NCBI GenBank assembly: GCA_018398815.1
Contig: CM031595.1
Location: 141,595,332 to 141,659,331 of the forward strand
DNA length: 64,000 nt
Source of the DNA: Conus ventricosus
Lineage: Eukaryota > Mollusca > Gastropoda > Neogastropoda > Conidae
Direction of reading: 5' to 3'
Shown here: piece by piece, positions 23,401 to 35,589 of the stretch
How positions within the stretch are numbered: the stretch's first letter is position 1
How the letters are laid out: every line of letters begins with the position of its first letter
The notes under the pieces: generated by a model
The model's database searches: none
Seen by the model: the letters and a program-made list of their open reading frames with translations, nothing else
What the model was told of the DNA's origin: nothing
Translations under genes and position numbers: made by a program

Positions 23401-24113
23401 CTGCTCCTGTGTGTATGCTGGAGATCAAAGTATTGCTTACTGTCTTGTCTGTCTGAGTGTTTCTGTCCACCAATAAGATCACCCTTAAATAGTTGTGTAT
23501 CCAGATACTGATCAAATTTTGCTGGATTGCTTGTAGAAATGTTAACTTCCGACAATTTGGAGAGAAAAAAAAGGGGGAAAAAAAAAGAAAGAAAAACTAA
23601 AACTAGTAAAAGTGCACGAAAAATCCTCATCGTTCATTAAAAATTGTGCAGTGGAATTTTCTCCACAATCATGTGGAGCTTCTGTTTATGTGCTTAATGT
23701 CTGCATCCCTATATCAGATATTGTTTTCTTTCGTATCAGTTAAATAAAGATCAGTTGTTGTTTTTTTCTTTTGTAAATTGTTTATATTTTTTATATCTGT
23801 TTTGTATTGTATCTATGGTTTTGTTTCTTTTCGCCTTAATTTTTTTTTCTACTGTTTTATATGCATTTTCTATCTAGTCTATGTTTTATTTGCGTTTCTT
23901 TCCTCCCTATTTGTTAAATTTTTCCTTGTTTTCTTTTTTAGATATGTTTTGTAGCTGTTTTGTATCTGCCTTTAATTGGTATCTGTTTTAATCCTTTTTG
24001 TGTATAATCTTTCCTTTCTGTTTTGTAACTTTTTGTTCTGTATCTTTCTGTTTCTGTTTGTTTGCTCTGTCTACTATCTGTTTTTAAAAAAAATCTTTTT
24101 TGTGTGTATCTGT

Positions 24114-24160
24114 AGCCCTGATGTGGCCCTTTGCGGTCGGCTGGGCTATAAGCAACATTA
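24114..24160 (+). mobile_element. SINE 3'-tail copy (47 bp, identical to 57685-57731)
   Basis: A 47-bp block starting agccctgatgtggccctttg and ending gctataagcaacatta is present unchanged 33.5 kb away at 57685-57731. Diverged relatives occur at 28267-28310 and 41944-41975. The identity between non-adjacent copies suggests the conserved 3' end of a SINE (or its partner LINE). No tRNA-like head was found next to it. Confidence 0.6.
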
Positions 24161-25195
24161 TCTTATCTCTGTACAACACTTCAAAACAATTGCTGTTTCA
24201 TTCTTGGTGTTTGTGTTTTACCATAATTTAATGAACAGTGCAGAATATTAGAACAGACAAAGAAGTTGGGCAGATGTGTTCGGGCAGTGACCACCAACTG
24301 ACCAAGGCTGTGAATGCTGCTGGTCCAAGGGTAGGATCAGTGGAGAACAGTCTGTGCAAGTTGGTCAGACACAAGCGTTGCCCTCATGGGGCATGGCAGT
24401 CAGACAGCAGACTACAGAACTGGTGCAGCCAGAGAATTTTGTCAACATTGATCATGTGGAATAGCAAGGTTGCCAGTCAGAGTACAGAGCAAGAGCTGTG
24501 CTGTTGGTTGTATGTGGTTAACCACAGTATCATGGTGTTGTGCCATTTTTCACAAGTACTTTTCTTGAAGTGCGGATAATGCGTTTTAGCCATTGCCTGT
24601 TTGGCCTGTGTAGTGTGTGCGTATGTGCAGGTGTGCTTGCCTGCCTATGTGTTGTCGCGCATGTGTGTGAAAGAGAGAGTCTTTTGAACATTTGGATCTC
24701 ATTGTGTGTGTCTGTGTGTGTGAACATTTAGTCTGAGACTGTGTGAGAGCACTTGTCTGCCACTCAATGCCTCATCAGTCCTCACACTGGGTTCAGTAAT
24801 TCATGATGTGCCGGGGCAACTGCAGAGTAACTTTACTGGCACAAGACAACAGGTTGAAAAATTGTGGGCTGAAAGTCATCCATCTGCAATTTAATCACTC
24901 ACATTCACTAAGATTTTACCTAGCAAAGAACTAAATTGTTTTTATCACCAGTGGCAAGGGAAAATTGTAAAAAGATACTGGATAGCTTTGCCAGTGTGTG
25001 TGAGTGTGTGTCTGTGTGTGTGTGTGAGCAGCAGATCACAAGTGAAGCATTATTTCAGTGCTGCCACGACATGAACTTCTTTGAATTGCACATAGTCTAG
25101 GTCAGATTTGGAGACATGATGTAAATGAGCAAACAAGTTTGCACCCTGAAACATCATGAAATGACGAAAACTACCAAGCAAACTCACAGTGTGCG

Positions 25196-25228
<33 letters not shown>

Positions 25229-25376
25229 TGAGAGTTAACATGTGGATTGATGATTGTGGGTTGTTGATTAAGACTTGATGATTGTGTGTCGATTATGTGA
25301 GTTGAGAATTATGGGTTGCTCATTATGGGTTTGAGGGTCATGGGTTAATGAGGGGTGAATGATGGATGAACCATAC

Positions 25377-25491
25377 CTTGAGTGTCAGTCACCTGGCCGG
25401 GTGGCGGTGCCTCTGCCATAGACCTCCAGTAGGAAAACTCCACCGCCCCTTTCTTGGACCCAGAACGGCTGAACAGTTTCTTCAGGCTCAT
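25377..25491 (-). CDS. zinc-ribbon protein, exon 1 (N-terminus)
   Basis: ATG at 25491-25489 with A at -3 and A at +4, then MSLKKLFSRSGSKKGAVEFS and a proline-rich stretch APPPGQVTDTQ. Ends one base into an Asp codon before GTATGG. Phase agrees with exon 2. The start is chosen because it is the first ATG after an acceptor-like TTGTAG. Confidence 0.72.
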
Positions 25492-25852
25492 CTTTCCAGT
25501 CTTTTCTTTCCTACAATGACAAGATTCACTTCAAGGCTCTGCCTGGTCCTGTTTGTGATGTCAACAGTGGTGGGTTCACCTGGCTTTTTCACCTGTCCAG
25601 CTACCTCACCCGAAATGATAGTTTTCAAACAATAGTAAAACAACAGCAAAGCATTTGGTTTCTTTCGTTGTGCGTCAGAGTCCCACTGTGACGGTACCTG
25701 GGGCCTACCGTTAAACAGTATTTTCCTGCAGTGTTCAAACACCAAAAGACATGAACAGCTCTTCCCTGCAGTGTACAAACACATACATATACACAGTCTG
25801 CCACGTTCTCAGGTGCTGGGCTTAATAGTTCTTTCCGAGGTCAATACCTTCA

Positions 25853-26270
25853 GGTCCGCTCTATGTGTCACAGGGCCTTTGTGTCATAGGGCCGTTGTGT
25901 CACAGGGCCGTTGTGTCATAGGGCCGTTGTGTCACAGGGCCGTTGTGTCATAGGGCCGTTGTGTCACAGGGCCGGGTTTTAAGTATTAACCAGTTTTGTA
26001 ACTAAAGTGGTTAGGGTTAGGGTTAGGGTTAGGGATAGGGTTAGGGATAGGGTTAGGGAGCCGTACCCCTTTGAGCGCTGTGACAGAACGGCCCTGTGAC
26101 ACAACGACCCTATGGCACAACGGCCCTGTGACACAACGGCCCTATGACACAAAGGCCCTGTGACACAACGGCCCTATGACACAACGGCCCTGTGACACAG
26201 CGACCATACAGTGTGCCGGTGACACAACGGCCCTATGACACAACGGCCCTGTGACACATAGAACCGGACC
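25853..26270. mobile_element. palindromic element with telomere-like core
   Basis: Left arm 25864-25974: seven 16-bp units alternating gtgtcacagggccgtt and gtgtcatagggccgtt. Right arm about 26079-26260: the same units inverted (aacggccctgtgacac, aacggccctatgacac), about ten, some diverged. The ends match: ggtccgctctatg on the left and, inverted, ggtccggttctatg on the right. Between them lies a TTAGGG-type tract. No ORF and no clear target duplication. It looks like a foldback-type element or a rearranged satellite. Confidence 0.7.
26009..26059 (+). repeat. interstitial telomere-like (TTAGGG)n tract
   Basis: Four TTAGGG units followed by alternating GATAGGG and TTAGGG variants, 51 bp. TTAGGG is the usual telomere repeat in molluscs and most non-arthropod animals. 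It is flanked on both sides by inverted arrays. Confidence 0.9.
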
Positions 26271-27155
26271 CGCTCTGGTGTGTGTGTGTGTGTGGCCCAC
26301 GCGGTTATCCCAAAGTTTCTGCGTTCAGTTCCCAAAATAGACCAGTTAGCCCCCGCGTGAACAGTTCTTTGTTTAATCACACGCACGGTTGATCAGTAAA
26401 TACCAGTCTTCCGCACTGCAGATCGGAAAATGACGGTCATTTTCGACACAAAAAGCAGTCAAAACTTTGGGTTATTTTACAACACACCAGAGCGGGGGAC
26501 TCGTTTCACGATCTGAAGAACCGCTCAGCAGTCACCGTAGGTGTTCTCTGTCAGCCTTAGGAGTGTGCTCCTTTGCAGTGTAGTGCTGTGTGATGTGTGC
26601 TGCGTTGAACACAGCTGATCGTTATTATCACGACCAAGTCGGCGACACGCTCCGACTGTTTTTTTTGCCGTCCCGCGGACACGGTAATTAAACCCAGCTG
26701 AGGTCTCTCCCCCTGTCTCAGTTTGAGACCTACAGAGCTGGATCACTTTCTGCTAATTACACAACGGAGACTGGGTTGACACGCCGAACCTGACTGGGAA
26801 AGGTGATAGAAACTGTTTACCTGGTATGGAGGCATACATACACACGGCACAGGCACACACGCACAGGAAGTGGCGGTGGGGGGAGGGGGGGGGGGATGTC
26901 AGGTCATTTGGAAGCACAAAGCATGACTAACCCGCCCCCGACCTCTCAAGGGCCTTTCCCTTTTCATGCCTGTCCCCTTCCCTCCCTCTGACCTACATTG
27001 CTGCGTCCCTAACACCCACAGCATAGGAATCGAGAAGTGACTGGAGTGTGGACGAAGGTGGTGTGGGGGTGGGGGAGAGGGTTGAAGTTTGGTGGTGGTG
27101 GTTATGACGTGACTGCTGTCTCAAATGTCCACCCTACCTGACTTAATAATCTCAC
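26271..27155. other. CpG-richer stretch, possible promoter of the antisense gene
   Basis: Between 26280 and 26800 CpG is commoner than in the surroundings (for example cggcgacacgctccg, cccgcggacacgg). It lies upstream, on the - strand, of the zinc-ribbon gene's coding exon 1. No TATA box or initiator was identified. Beyond 26800 there is a G-rich run and nothing coding. Confidence 0.25.
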
Positions 27156-27157
27156 CA

Positions 27158-27199
27158 CACACACACACACACACACACACCTGTCTGTCAGTCTCTGCC

Positions 27200-27237
<38 letters not shown>

Positions 27238-27268
27238 CTCTCTCTCTCTCTCCTCTCTCTCCTCTCTC

Positions 27269-27313
<45 letters not shown>

Positions 27314-27441
27314 ATTTCAGTGTGGATCAGCCAACATTAGGATCAAAGAGCTTGAGCAAAAGAACAAAGGTTTTACTATTGCTAGTATTGCTGTAACCGA
27401 GTTGCTGAACAATGATGAAAAAGAAATAATACCCGCGCACA

Positions 27442-27484
<43 letters not shown>
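27158..27484. repeat. (CA)n and (CTGT/CT)n microsatellites
   Basis: CA at 27158-27180, (CTGT)n/(CT)n at 27181-27288, CA at 27289-27313 and again at 27442-27484. Confidence 0.95.
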
Positions 27485-27486
<2 letters not shown>

Positions 27487-27839
27487 AAAATCAAATAACA
27501 CAGAAATTGGAAAACAAACTTAATTTCAAATGCAAGAGTTTATATTAATTCCCATATTTTCAGAAGTCTTTTAAATTCAATGGGCTTACATTAGAATGAC
27601 TTTTTATGATTTTATAATTTTTATTCAGTTCAACCATTTTCTTTTTTCTGAAAACCAGTTTGTTGTGATTTAGTGCCACAGGTAGTGTGCTTTTGTGTCT
27701 TACTCTCTACATTCATCATCAACAAGAACAAGAAGAGAAGATGGGGTGAAGAGATTGCACATCCTGGTGTAAGAGAACAGTTTCTATTTGAAACAGGAGA
27801 TGGGGTTTCAGAATGTACCCAGAGTAATGTAAGTAGATA

Positions 27840-28400
27840 ATTACATAGTCAAAGAAACTGGAGCTGAGTATGCACAGACTGTAGCTTTATGTGTGTGCAA
27901 CTGATCTGCAAACCGCATAGCTTGCTTGACTGTATGAAAGGAATGATTATACATAGACAGTGGATGAACATATGTGAGAGAGATGAGTATATACAGACAG
28001 TTGAATGACTTTGAATGAAAAGTGTATACTGTTGATTCATTTTAAGAGCGTGAAAAAGAGTGAGCAAGAGATGTACATAGATTATGAGATGAATGCATGT
28101 TAATGACTGGTGGAGAGAAGTGTGCATATCGTTATACCATCGTGAATGTATGTACATGTAAAGGATCAGTCAGGGAGGACTGTAAGTGGATGACCGGGAG
28201 AGAGGAGTATACATATACTGTGGATGAATGTAAATCAGTGTATAAGAGAAATGAGTATACACAGACAGCCCTGATGTGGCCTCTTATGGACAGCTGAGGT
28301 ACAAACAGCGTGAAATGAGTTGAGTATGCATAGATCATGGTGAATGTGTGCACTTGACCCTGAGAGAGAAGTGTGTAAGTCGATGGTGGATTTACAGATA
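27840..28400. repeat. degenerate about 50-bp minisatellite
   Basis: Diverged units built around 'gagaaatgagtatacatagacagt' and 'ggatgaatgtatg'. A fragment of the SINE tail (28267-28310) is embedded. Confidence 0.6.
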
Positions 28401-28448
28401 TGCATGACCATGAGTTATGGGTGTATATAGAATGTTACAGAGATGACA

Positions 28449-28590
28449 GTAAGTGAGTGAGTGTAAGAAGGTACACTTCTGTGGACAAACAGTGACAGTA
28501 AGTAAGTGAGTGTAACAAGGTAAACTTCTGTGGACAAACAGTGACAGTAAGTAAGTGAGTGTAACAAGGTAAACTTCTGTGGACAAACAG
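28449..28590. repeat. 49-bp tandem repeat, three copies
   Basis: 'cttctgtggacaaacag' recurs at 28476, 28525 and 28574, an exact 49-bp period; each unit also has 'gtgacagtaagtaagtgagt'. Confidence 0.9.
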
Positions 28591-28753
28591 ACCCACTCAC
28601 TGAGTCGATTGACAGTTGTTATTATTTGTACCATTCTTGGCTTCAAGGTTGTGATGCATCACATCTTATTTGGGTTTCTTGCTCTGAGGTTCAAAAACAA
28701 AAGCAGTTCAGAACAAGCTCTTGCAGACAGCAAGCAGCACCACATGCACAGCA

Positions 28754-29143
28754 AACGGCACCACAGCAAACAGCACCACGGCAAACAGCACCACAGCAAA
28801 CAGCACCACAGCAAACAGCACCACGGCAAACAGCACCACGGCAAACAGCACCACAGCAAACAGCACCACGGCAAACAGCACCACGGCAAACAGCACCACA
28901 GCAAACAGCACCACAGCAAACAGCACCACGGCAAACAGCACCACGGCAAACAGCACCACGGCAAACAGCACCACGGCAAACAGCACCACGGCAAACAGCA
29001 CCACGGCAAACAGCACCACAGCAAACAGCACCACGGCAAACAGCACCACGGCAAACAGCACCACAGCAAACAGCACCACAGCAAACAGCACCACGGCAAA
29101 CAGCACCACGGCAAACGGCACCACGGCAAACAGCACCACGGCA
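28754..29143. repeat. 15-bp VNTR, about 26 units, cagcaccacRgcaaa
   Basis: About 26 consecutive 15-bp units, nearly all identical except one A/G position (cagcaccacAgcaaa or cagcaccacGgcaaa) and two cggcaccac variants near the ends. Fifteen is a multiple of 3 and the unit has no stop on either strand, so ORFs of 140-200 codons appear in five frames on both strands (for example SKQHHG, QTAPR, NSTTA). This is consistent with a VNTR; no frame is favoured. Confidence 0.95.
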
Positions 29144-29740
29144 CATCTGTTTGAGGGTGAAGCCAGCGGTGTGTTCTGTGTTTATCATAAAAGAGCTCAC
29201 GCGTTCACATGTGATGCACATGCCAATATGAAGGTTCAAACAAGGTGAACAACAAGGAGAGGCTGCCTGCTAATTAGAACAGTTTCCAGTAAATCCACTA
29301 TGCTGCCTTATAAATGTGGTGGTAGAAAAACCAATCCCCAAAACTGCTTCATGGAGATAAATTTTAAAGCGAAAAGGACAGGGAAAAGGGAGTGTGCTGG
29401 TGGGGAGGATTGGGATGGAGGGAGAGATGGGGGAAGGATGGTGGGGCTGGAGGAAGGAAGGGGGCAGAGAGAGACGAGAGAGACCTAGTGTTTGAAATGA
29501 AGAGATGAGTTGCACAACCATGAAACACTACATGCTACAGCCATTTGCATACATGTCAGCCCAACCATTTGTCCAATGAAATTATTACTCTGCAAAGTAT
29601 AACGACTGAATGCAGATTATCAGAAATAATTACAAAGAGAAATGTTCATATAGGAGAAGAGAGGTTAAGGAGGGGAAGTGTCAGAATTTGGATGAAAAAT
29701 AAACGGTTTCAGATCAAAACAGGCGCCACTGCACCACTGA

Positions 29741-29925
29741 AGTGACTCAGCGGGACTGCAGTGTCTCCTCCGTTGGGTTGCCTCTTGATGACTTGACATT
29801 GACTGCTTCCTTTGGATTGCCGGTGCCGGGGCTGCGCGGGACTGACCGGGCTGTGGCTGTGGCTGTGGACGGGGTGTCGGAATGAGCAGCATGGGTGCAC
29901 TGCCACTGAGGTGGCACAGAAGATG
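29741..29925. repeat. dispersed repeat copy 2
   Basis: Diverged relative of 9721-9905 (shared 'gcagtgtct', 'gacattgactgcttcc', 'ggggctgc' and 'cggaatgagcagc'-like blocks in the same order). Confidence 0.5.
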
Positions 29926-30205
29926 GGACAGCAAAACAAAACAAAAAAACACAAAATTATGCATTTTTTATGTATTACTTTTAACCTGTTGATACCATTA
30001 CCTTACCGCAAACTGTATAGAGTTCCCCAAACCTGCCAAAATGTGTCCTAAAAGATCAGAAGGTCGTGTGTGTAAGTGTGTGTGTGTGTAAGTGTGTGTT
30101 TGTGTTTGTATGTGTGTGTGCATGGTGGGTGCATGGAGGGGGAGAGGAGGGAGGGAGGGAGCAGGTGTAAACTATGTTTGTATGTGCATGTGTGAGTTGA
30201 CAAAC

Positions 30206-31240
<1,035 letters not shown>

Positions 31241-32782
31241 TCTCTGTTTGCTAGGCCATTTCATCTTTTCATATATACAACACCTTCAACAAGTCACCCA
31301 CTACAACATGAATGTTCTGCTGATAGCACACTTTCCAGAAAAAACAAAAACTTGATGAAATTGCAAATAAACTGCAACCCTTTGTTTCTGATGGTAAGAA
31401 TTAGATATCCAAAACAAACCTCAATTACATAAGAATAAAACTGAGGCAGTACCCATTGTGAAAATGGACCCAAACAGAAACACCTGTCTTCAAGCTTCCC
31501 TTGTGCTTGGCTAAGCCACCTTTCCATTTGTTGATTCTGTGGGAGATATTGATTTTATACTCAAACAGGAAACATGAGAATGCCAAAGTGTGGCAAACTG
31601 CTTATTTGGACAAATTTTTAAAAGTATTTATAAGGCTCATCTGAAAAACCTAGACAACTGAATCACAAGATAAAACATGACATGTTTCGACCTCTTAGGT
31701 CTTCTTCAGGCGAGACGCACAACACTCAGGACAACGAGAATGAACGAGCAATCACTTTTCTTCATCCAGTTTGGCGCAAGATGGGCTTTGAGATTTGGAG
31801 CTCTGTCATATAGGGGAGAGAGAAGATTTCTGACAAGTGTTACATGACGACCCAAATAGTATGCTACCTTCATAGCTACCAACACTTCTGAATCTGGAAT
31901 GGACGTAATTTAAAAATTATTCCCAAAGTCCTGAATTTAATGAGAAAAGTTTTTAAAATGTTGGGTTTAGGGGTTAAATTTTTTTGTTTTGTTTTTGTTG
32001 TTGTGAAAGGATGATGAAGTATTGCAGGATAAAGCCCAAATAATGTTATGTGAGTGTTGGCAATTTTATGTATGGAAATGCATTTTGTTGTTGTTAAACT
32101 GATCATTTTTCAACTGAAACATAGGAGGATAAGAAGCAGAGCTCTCTTGTCTTCAGCCGGCACTTCATCCCCTGGTTCCTGAATTGCGACTCCTGATGGT
32201 TGGCAGCTGGGTTCTTTATTCTTTGTGTCTGACAGCAAAACTGCAAAGGACAATCCAAGCAGTGGAATAGAGATGGTTCAGAAAAAAAAGTGCTGGTGAT
32301 ATCGTGTGCCGAGTGTGTCTGAACAAAGTCTGTGACCTGCAGGACAGTCCAGCAGCGTGTGAATCTTCGTGAAGATACGTTGACAGCAGTGGGTCAGAGA
32401 AAGCTTAGTGGTGCAGACTTGTGATCAAATCGAGTGGACTTTCCAGTGCAGTCCTCCAGGGAACTGCTCAGGGACAGAGCAGACAGACAGGAAATAAAAA
32501 CATTGCAAGATGGACCAGTAAGAGTTTGCCACAGTTCAAGCCTTTGCCCATAACGGTCAGAAAGGAAACAGGCGGAACAGCGTTTACTCATACAATTACC
32601 CCTGTGGACACGGCGGGCTTGGGGCCAGTTGACAGTGAACGGGGTAACATGAATGTGTAGCTGATTCAGATACAGTCCATGTGATGACTGTAATCTCATT
32701 GTACATACCACAGATATGTGTGTTTGTACGTATTCTGTGTCACATGATAGCATGGAAGATGTGATTTTGGTGTGTGTTACAG
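31241..32782. other. remainder of ADSL intron 7, one dispersed-repeat motif
   Basis: At 31680-31720 'tgtttcgacctcttaggtcttcttcaggcg' is the reverse complement of a 'cctgaagaagacc..aagtcgaaac' motif that also occurs at 56466-56495 ('cctgaagaagacccaacaagttgaaatgca'). Such motifs are common near the 3' ends of SINEs and LINEs. Nothing else coding seen. Confidence 0.4.
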
Positions 32783-32852
32783 ATCTGCACCGACATCAGA
32801 CTGTTGGCCAACTTTAAGGAACTGGAGGAACCCTTTGAGAAAGATCAGATAG
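32783..32852 (+). CDS. ADSL: ADSL exon 8 (residues 265-288 start)
   Basis: After [29 protein letters not shown] then DQI and one base of Gly288 before GTTGGT. Human: [24 protein letters not shown]. Intact. Confidence 0.97.
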
Positions 32853-33497
32853 GTTGGTCACTCAGCATCTGTAGTGCATTACGTGCAGTGCAGTTCAAAT
32901 GTTTTCAGTTAGTAATTTTACAATGTATGGACATATGTGAGAATCTGCAAAATGGATTGAAGATGCATTTGTTCTGGAGGGGGAAAAAATCAAGGGAGTG
33001 AATAATACCAGTCTTTCCACTGCAAAGAGAGTTAACTTTTCTCAATTTATGGGTCAAGCAAACAGATCTAGAGAGTCAAATAAAATTTTAGTGGAAGTAC
33101 ACATCAGGATAAAGATGAGGCTAGCGACGGTCTGCATTACAGGTGCACCCTTTCACACCCATGTTTTGGAATTTTCTCTCTCTGGTTGAATTGTTGCTGT
33201 CTGATAGAGCAAGATTGCTTTCACCGTGTCCACCAACGCCATCGTTCCCATGAAAATGGGGGGTCACTCATGCTGAACTTGAGCTCTAACACAGATTACC
33301 TCCCATGCAGCTTTCTGAACATTGACTCATGCAGGAGCAGAAAGGAAAAGTGGGAGGCGGAACAGGATAGGGGAGCAAACATAAAATCTACAATGTATAG
33401 CCCTGTATAGCAAGAATATAAAACTCTGATAGTGGCAAAAATTTTGGGAGGCAGAAGTGGAAGTAATTAATTGTGAGATTTGTGGTGTATGTTTCAG
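32853..33497 (+). other. ADSL intron 8
   Basis: 645 bp, no repeats or ORFs of note. Confidence 0.9.
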
Positions 33498-33645
33498 GGT
33501 CCAGTGCCATGCCGTACAAGAGAAACCCGATGAGGTCGGAGCGCTGCTGCTCCTTGGCTCGCCACCTGATGGCGCTGGTTCAGAACCCCCTGGCCACCGC
33601 CGCCAATCAGTGGATGGAGAGAACGCTGGACGACAGTGCCAACAG
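33498..33645 (+). CDS. ADSL: ADSL exon 9 (residues 288 end-337 start), signature motif
   Basis: Completes Gly288 and encodes [20 protein letters not shown], the fumarate-lyase signature with catalytic Ser289 and Lys295 on the mobile loop. Later come [20 protein letters not shown] and two bases (AG) before GTGGGT. Intact. Confidence 0.97.
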
Positions 33646-34099
33646 GTGGGTGAGGACAGTGACAGAGTAGTAGATGATGTAAACAGCCATGCTAATTTTT
33701 ATTAAAACACATGTATATAAATCTGCTGCACCAAAGTAGATTGATAATGAAAGCATGTAGATTTTGTGGCAAGTGTGTAAATCTGATTTGCAGTTGAAAG
33801 TTCTATTTAACAAGAAAGATCAAACTTTTTGATGTGATCTCCACCTGTTTTGAAGTTGACACAGTTAAGTCTTGGCCTGTTGACGTCCATGTTCATCTGT
33901 CTTTCTTTGTTGTCAGCTGCAGTCTAAACATAGACTAGCAGCATGATGAATAGCATGCACCACACTTCAGGATATAAACAACGTCCTCAGTTGCTGAGTC
34001 ACAACATGTCGTGATGCTTGTATTCACGGCAAAGTGATGGATTAGCTGTCAGTAGAATAATTTGAAAGACTAAAACAGTAAAAGCTGTGTTATTCTAAA

Positions 34100-34101
<2 letters not shown>

Positions 34102-34169
<68 letters not shown>

Positions 34170-34247
34170 TATGTACAAGAGCTTAGGCATGCACATAAAT
34201 CACACACGCGCGCACACACACACACATACACACACACACGCACGCAT

Positions 34248-34282
<35 letters not shown>

Positions 34283-34400
34283 CTCTCTCTTTCTCTCTCT
34301 CTCTCTTTCACACAGCATACACACACATAAATTAAATATAAACACAACACACACACACACACATGTATGTGTGTGTGTGCGTGCACATGCATATACGTTC
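34102..34400. repeat. (CA)n/(CT)n microsatellites
   Basis: CA tracts 34102-34165, 34200-34280 and 34340-34365, and CT at 34280-34312, in ADSL intron 9. Confidence 0.95.
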
Positions 34401-35089
34401 ATATATCATGCACACTAAACAAAACGAAACAAAACAAATACTGATGACACCGACCTGAAACTCTGTATCGTGTACAGCCTTCACCCAACAAGATGTGAAT
34501 ATCATCTTACTGTGAATTTTTCTTCTGACTGAAACATGTCTTTAAAAAAAAAGAAGAAGAAAAGAAAAACGGGGTTGGGATTAAAACCCATGGAAACATG
34601 TGGTAGTTGTGAAGTATGTGAAAAGCGCCACTGCCTTAACTGAAGAGCAAGAGAACTGGTTTGTCCCTTTGTGGCTGGCTAGCTAGTCACCATTGTGGAA
34701 GGATCAGACTGCCACAGTGCTGCTCCCCCTCTTTTCTCTCTCCTTTTCCTTCTCGATTTTGCATGCTCTTTCCACAACAGTTTGTGTCATTGTTTAGAAA
34801 GGGCTCTGAATATAATGGGGGGAGGGGAGGGGGAGCAAGGAGCGAGGGGAGAGGGAGAATGATGAAGGGAGGAGAAGACACATTCATGCAAACTGGAAGA
34901 CAAAAGAACAGAAGGAAGAACAAGAACAACAACAACAAAGAAAGAAAGAAGAAAAAGGGAAGGACAGACAAACATATAGAAAATATGGTATTGCATGCAA
35001 ACACACACACAAACACACTCTTGCATGCACTCATGTAAGCATGCAGGCATGCAAGCATGTGTGGGTATTCACGTTTGCATGCATGCATG

Positions 35090-35147
35090 AGCACACACAC
35101 GCACGCACGTACACACACACACACGCACGCATGCACGCACGCACTCA

Positions 35148-35182
<35 letters not shown>
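35090..35182. repeat. (CA)n / (GCAC)n microsatellite
   Basis: Mixed CA and GCACGCAC units ending in a pure CA tract, ADSL intron 9. Confidence 0.93.
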
Positions 35183-35184
<2 letters not shown>

Positions 35185-35589
35185 GCAACATCAGTGTGAT
35201 CAGTTCTTCAAGATTAGAGAGGTAATCACAGCCATTGCAAATTCCAACTGATTGAACCGATTGCCAGCAGTGGTGATCATAGGTCATGCAGGTTGGAGCC
35301 ATCACTTATCTTTGGTGCAACCAAGTGTCCATTTTCTCCACTGGCTGAGAATGAGGTGTCTCACGCTTACAAGCAGTGGATGAAGATTGTAGTCTTTTAG
35401 ACATGATTGTCTCTGCAGAGGTATTCCAATAGTATTTAGTCCATAATTGTCCTCAGTATTTAATCCATAGTAGTCTCTAGTATTTAGTCCATGATTGTCT
35501 CTGCAGAGGTATCGGTGTCAGAAGATTTCAAACAGTATCGTCTTTGTAGAATCATCAGTGAGAATTTGAGTTTTGATTTCAGAATAACT

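Larger units (their letters stand above)
20802..25376 (-). other. intron 1 of the zinc-ribbon gene
   Basis: 4.57 kb, GTATGG..TTTCAG. Holds a 70-bp triplication, an old 'catcttgtgtt' minisatellite, a T-rich tract (23700-24110) and a SINE tail. No other coding sequence seen. Confidence 0.75.
18715..25510 (-). other. three-exon zinc-ribbon protein gene nested in ADSL intron 7 (span)
   Basis: Three - strand exons with matching phases (1 then 1) give a 209-residue protein. Residues 1-38 are basic then proline-rich (MSLKKLFSRSGSKKG..APPPGQ). Residues about 39-117 hold a zinc-ribbon-like module, CIRCGNRNVW..EIFRCQTRGCKW, with Cys pairs spaced x2 and x4. Residues about 118-209 are a C-terminal region (CVHFEARGWPRG, a KTFKKIKKAL helix). 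The ribbon recalls RPB9/TFIIS-type folds, but the rest matches no family I know. A role in nucleic-acid binding would be a guess. An acceptor-like GTAG at 25511-25514 (- strand) 19 nt before the ATG suggests a non-coding first exon further upstream, perhaps in the CpG-richer stretch around 26480-26800. Confidence 0.78.

Noticed and set aside
26009..26059. Chromosome end
   Set aside because: The TTAGGG tract is only about 50 bp, degenerate and internal, with unique sequence on both sides.
28579..29248. ORFs of 140-200 codons on both strands (His/Lys/Gln-, Thr/Ala- or Cys/Leu-rich)
   Set aside because: Generated by a 15-bp stop-free VNTR; the encoded peptides are equally repetitive in all open frames and nothing singles out one.
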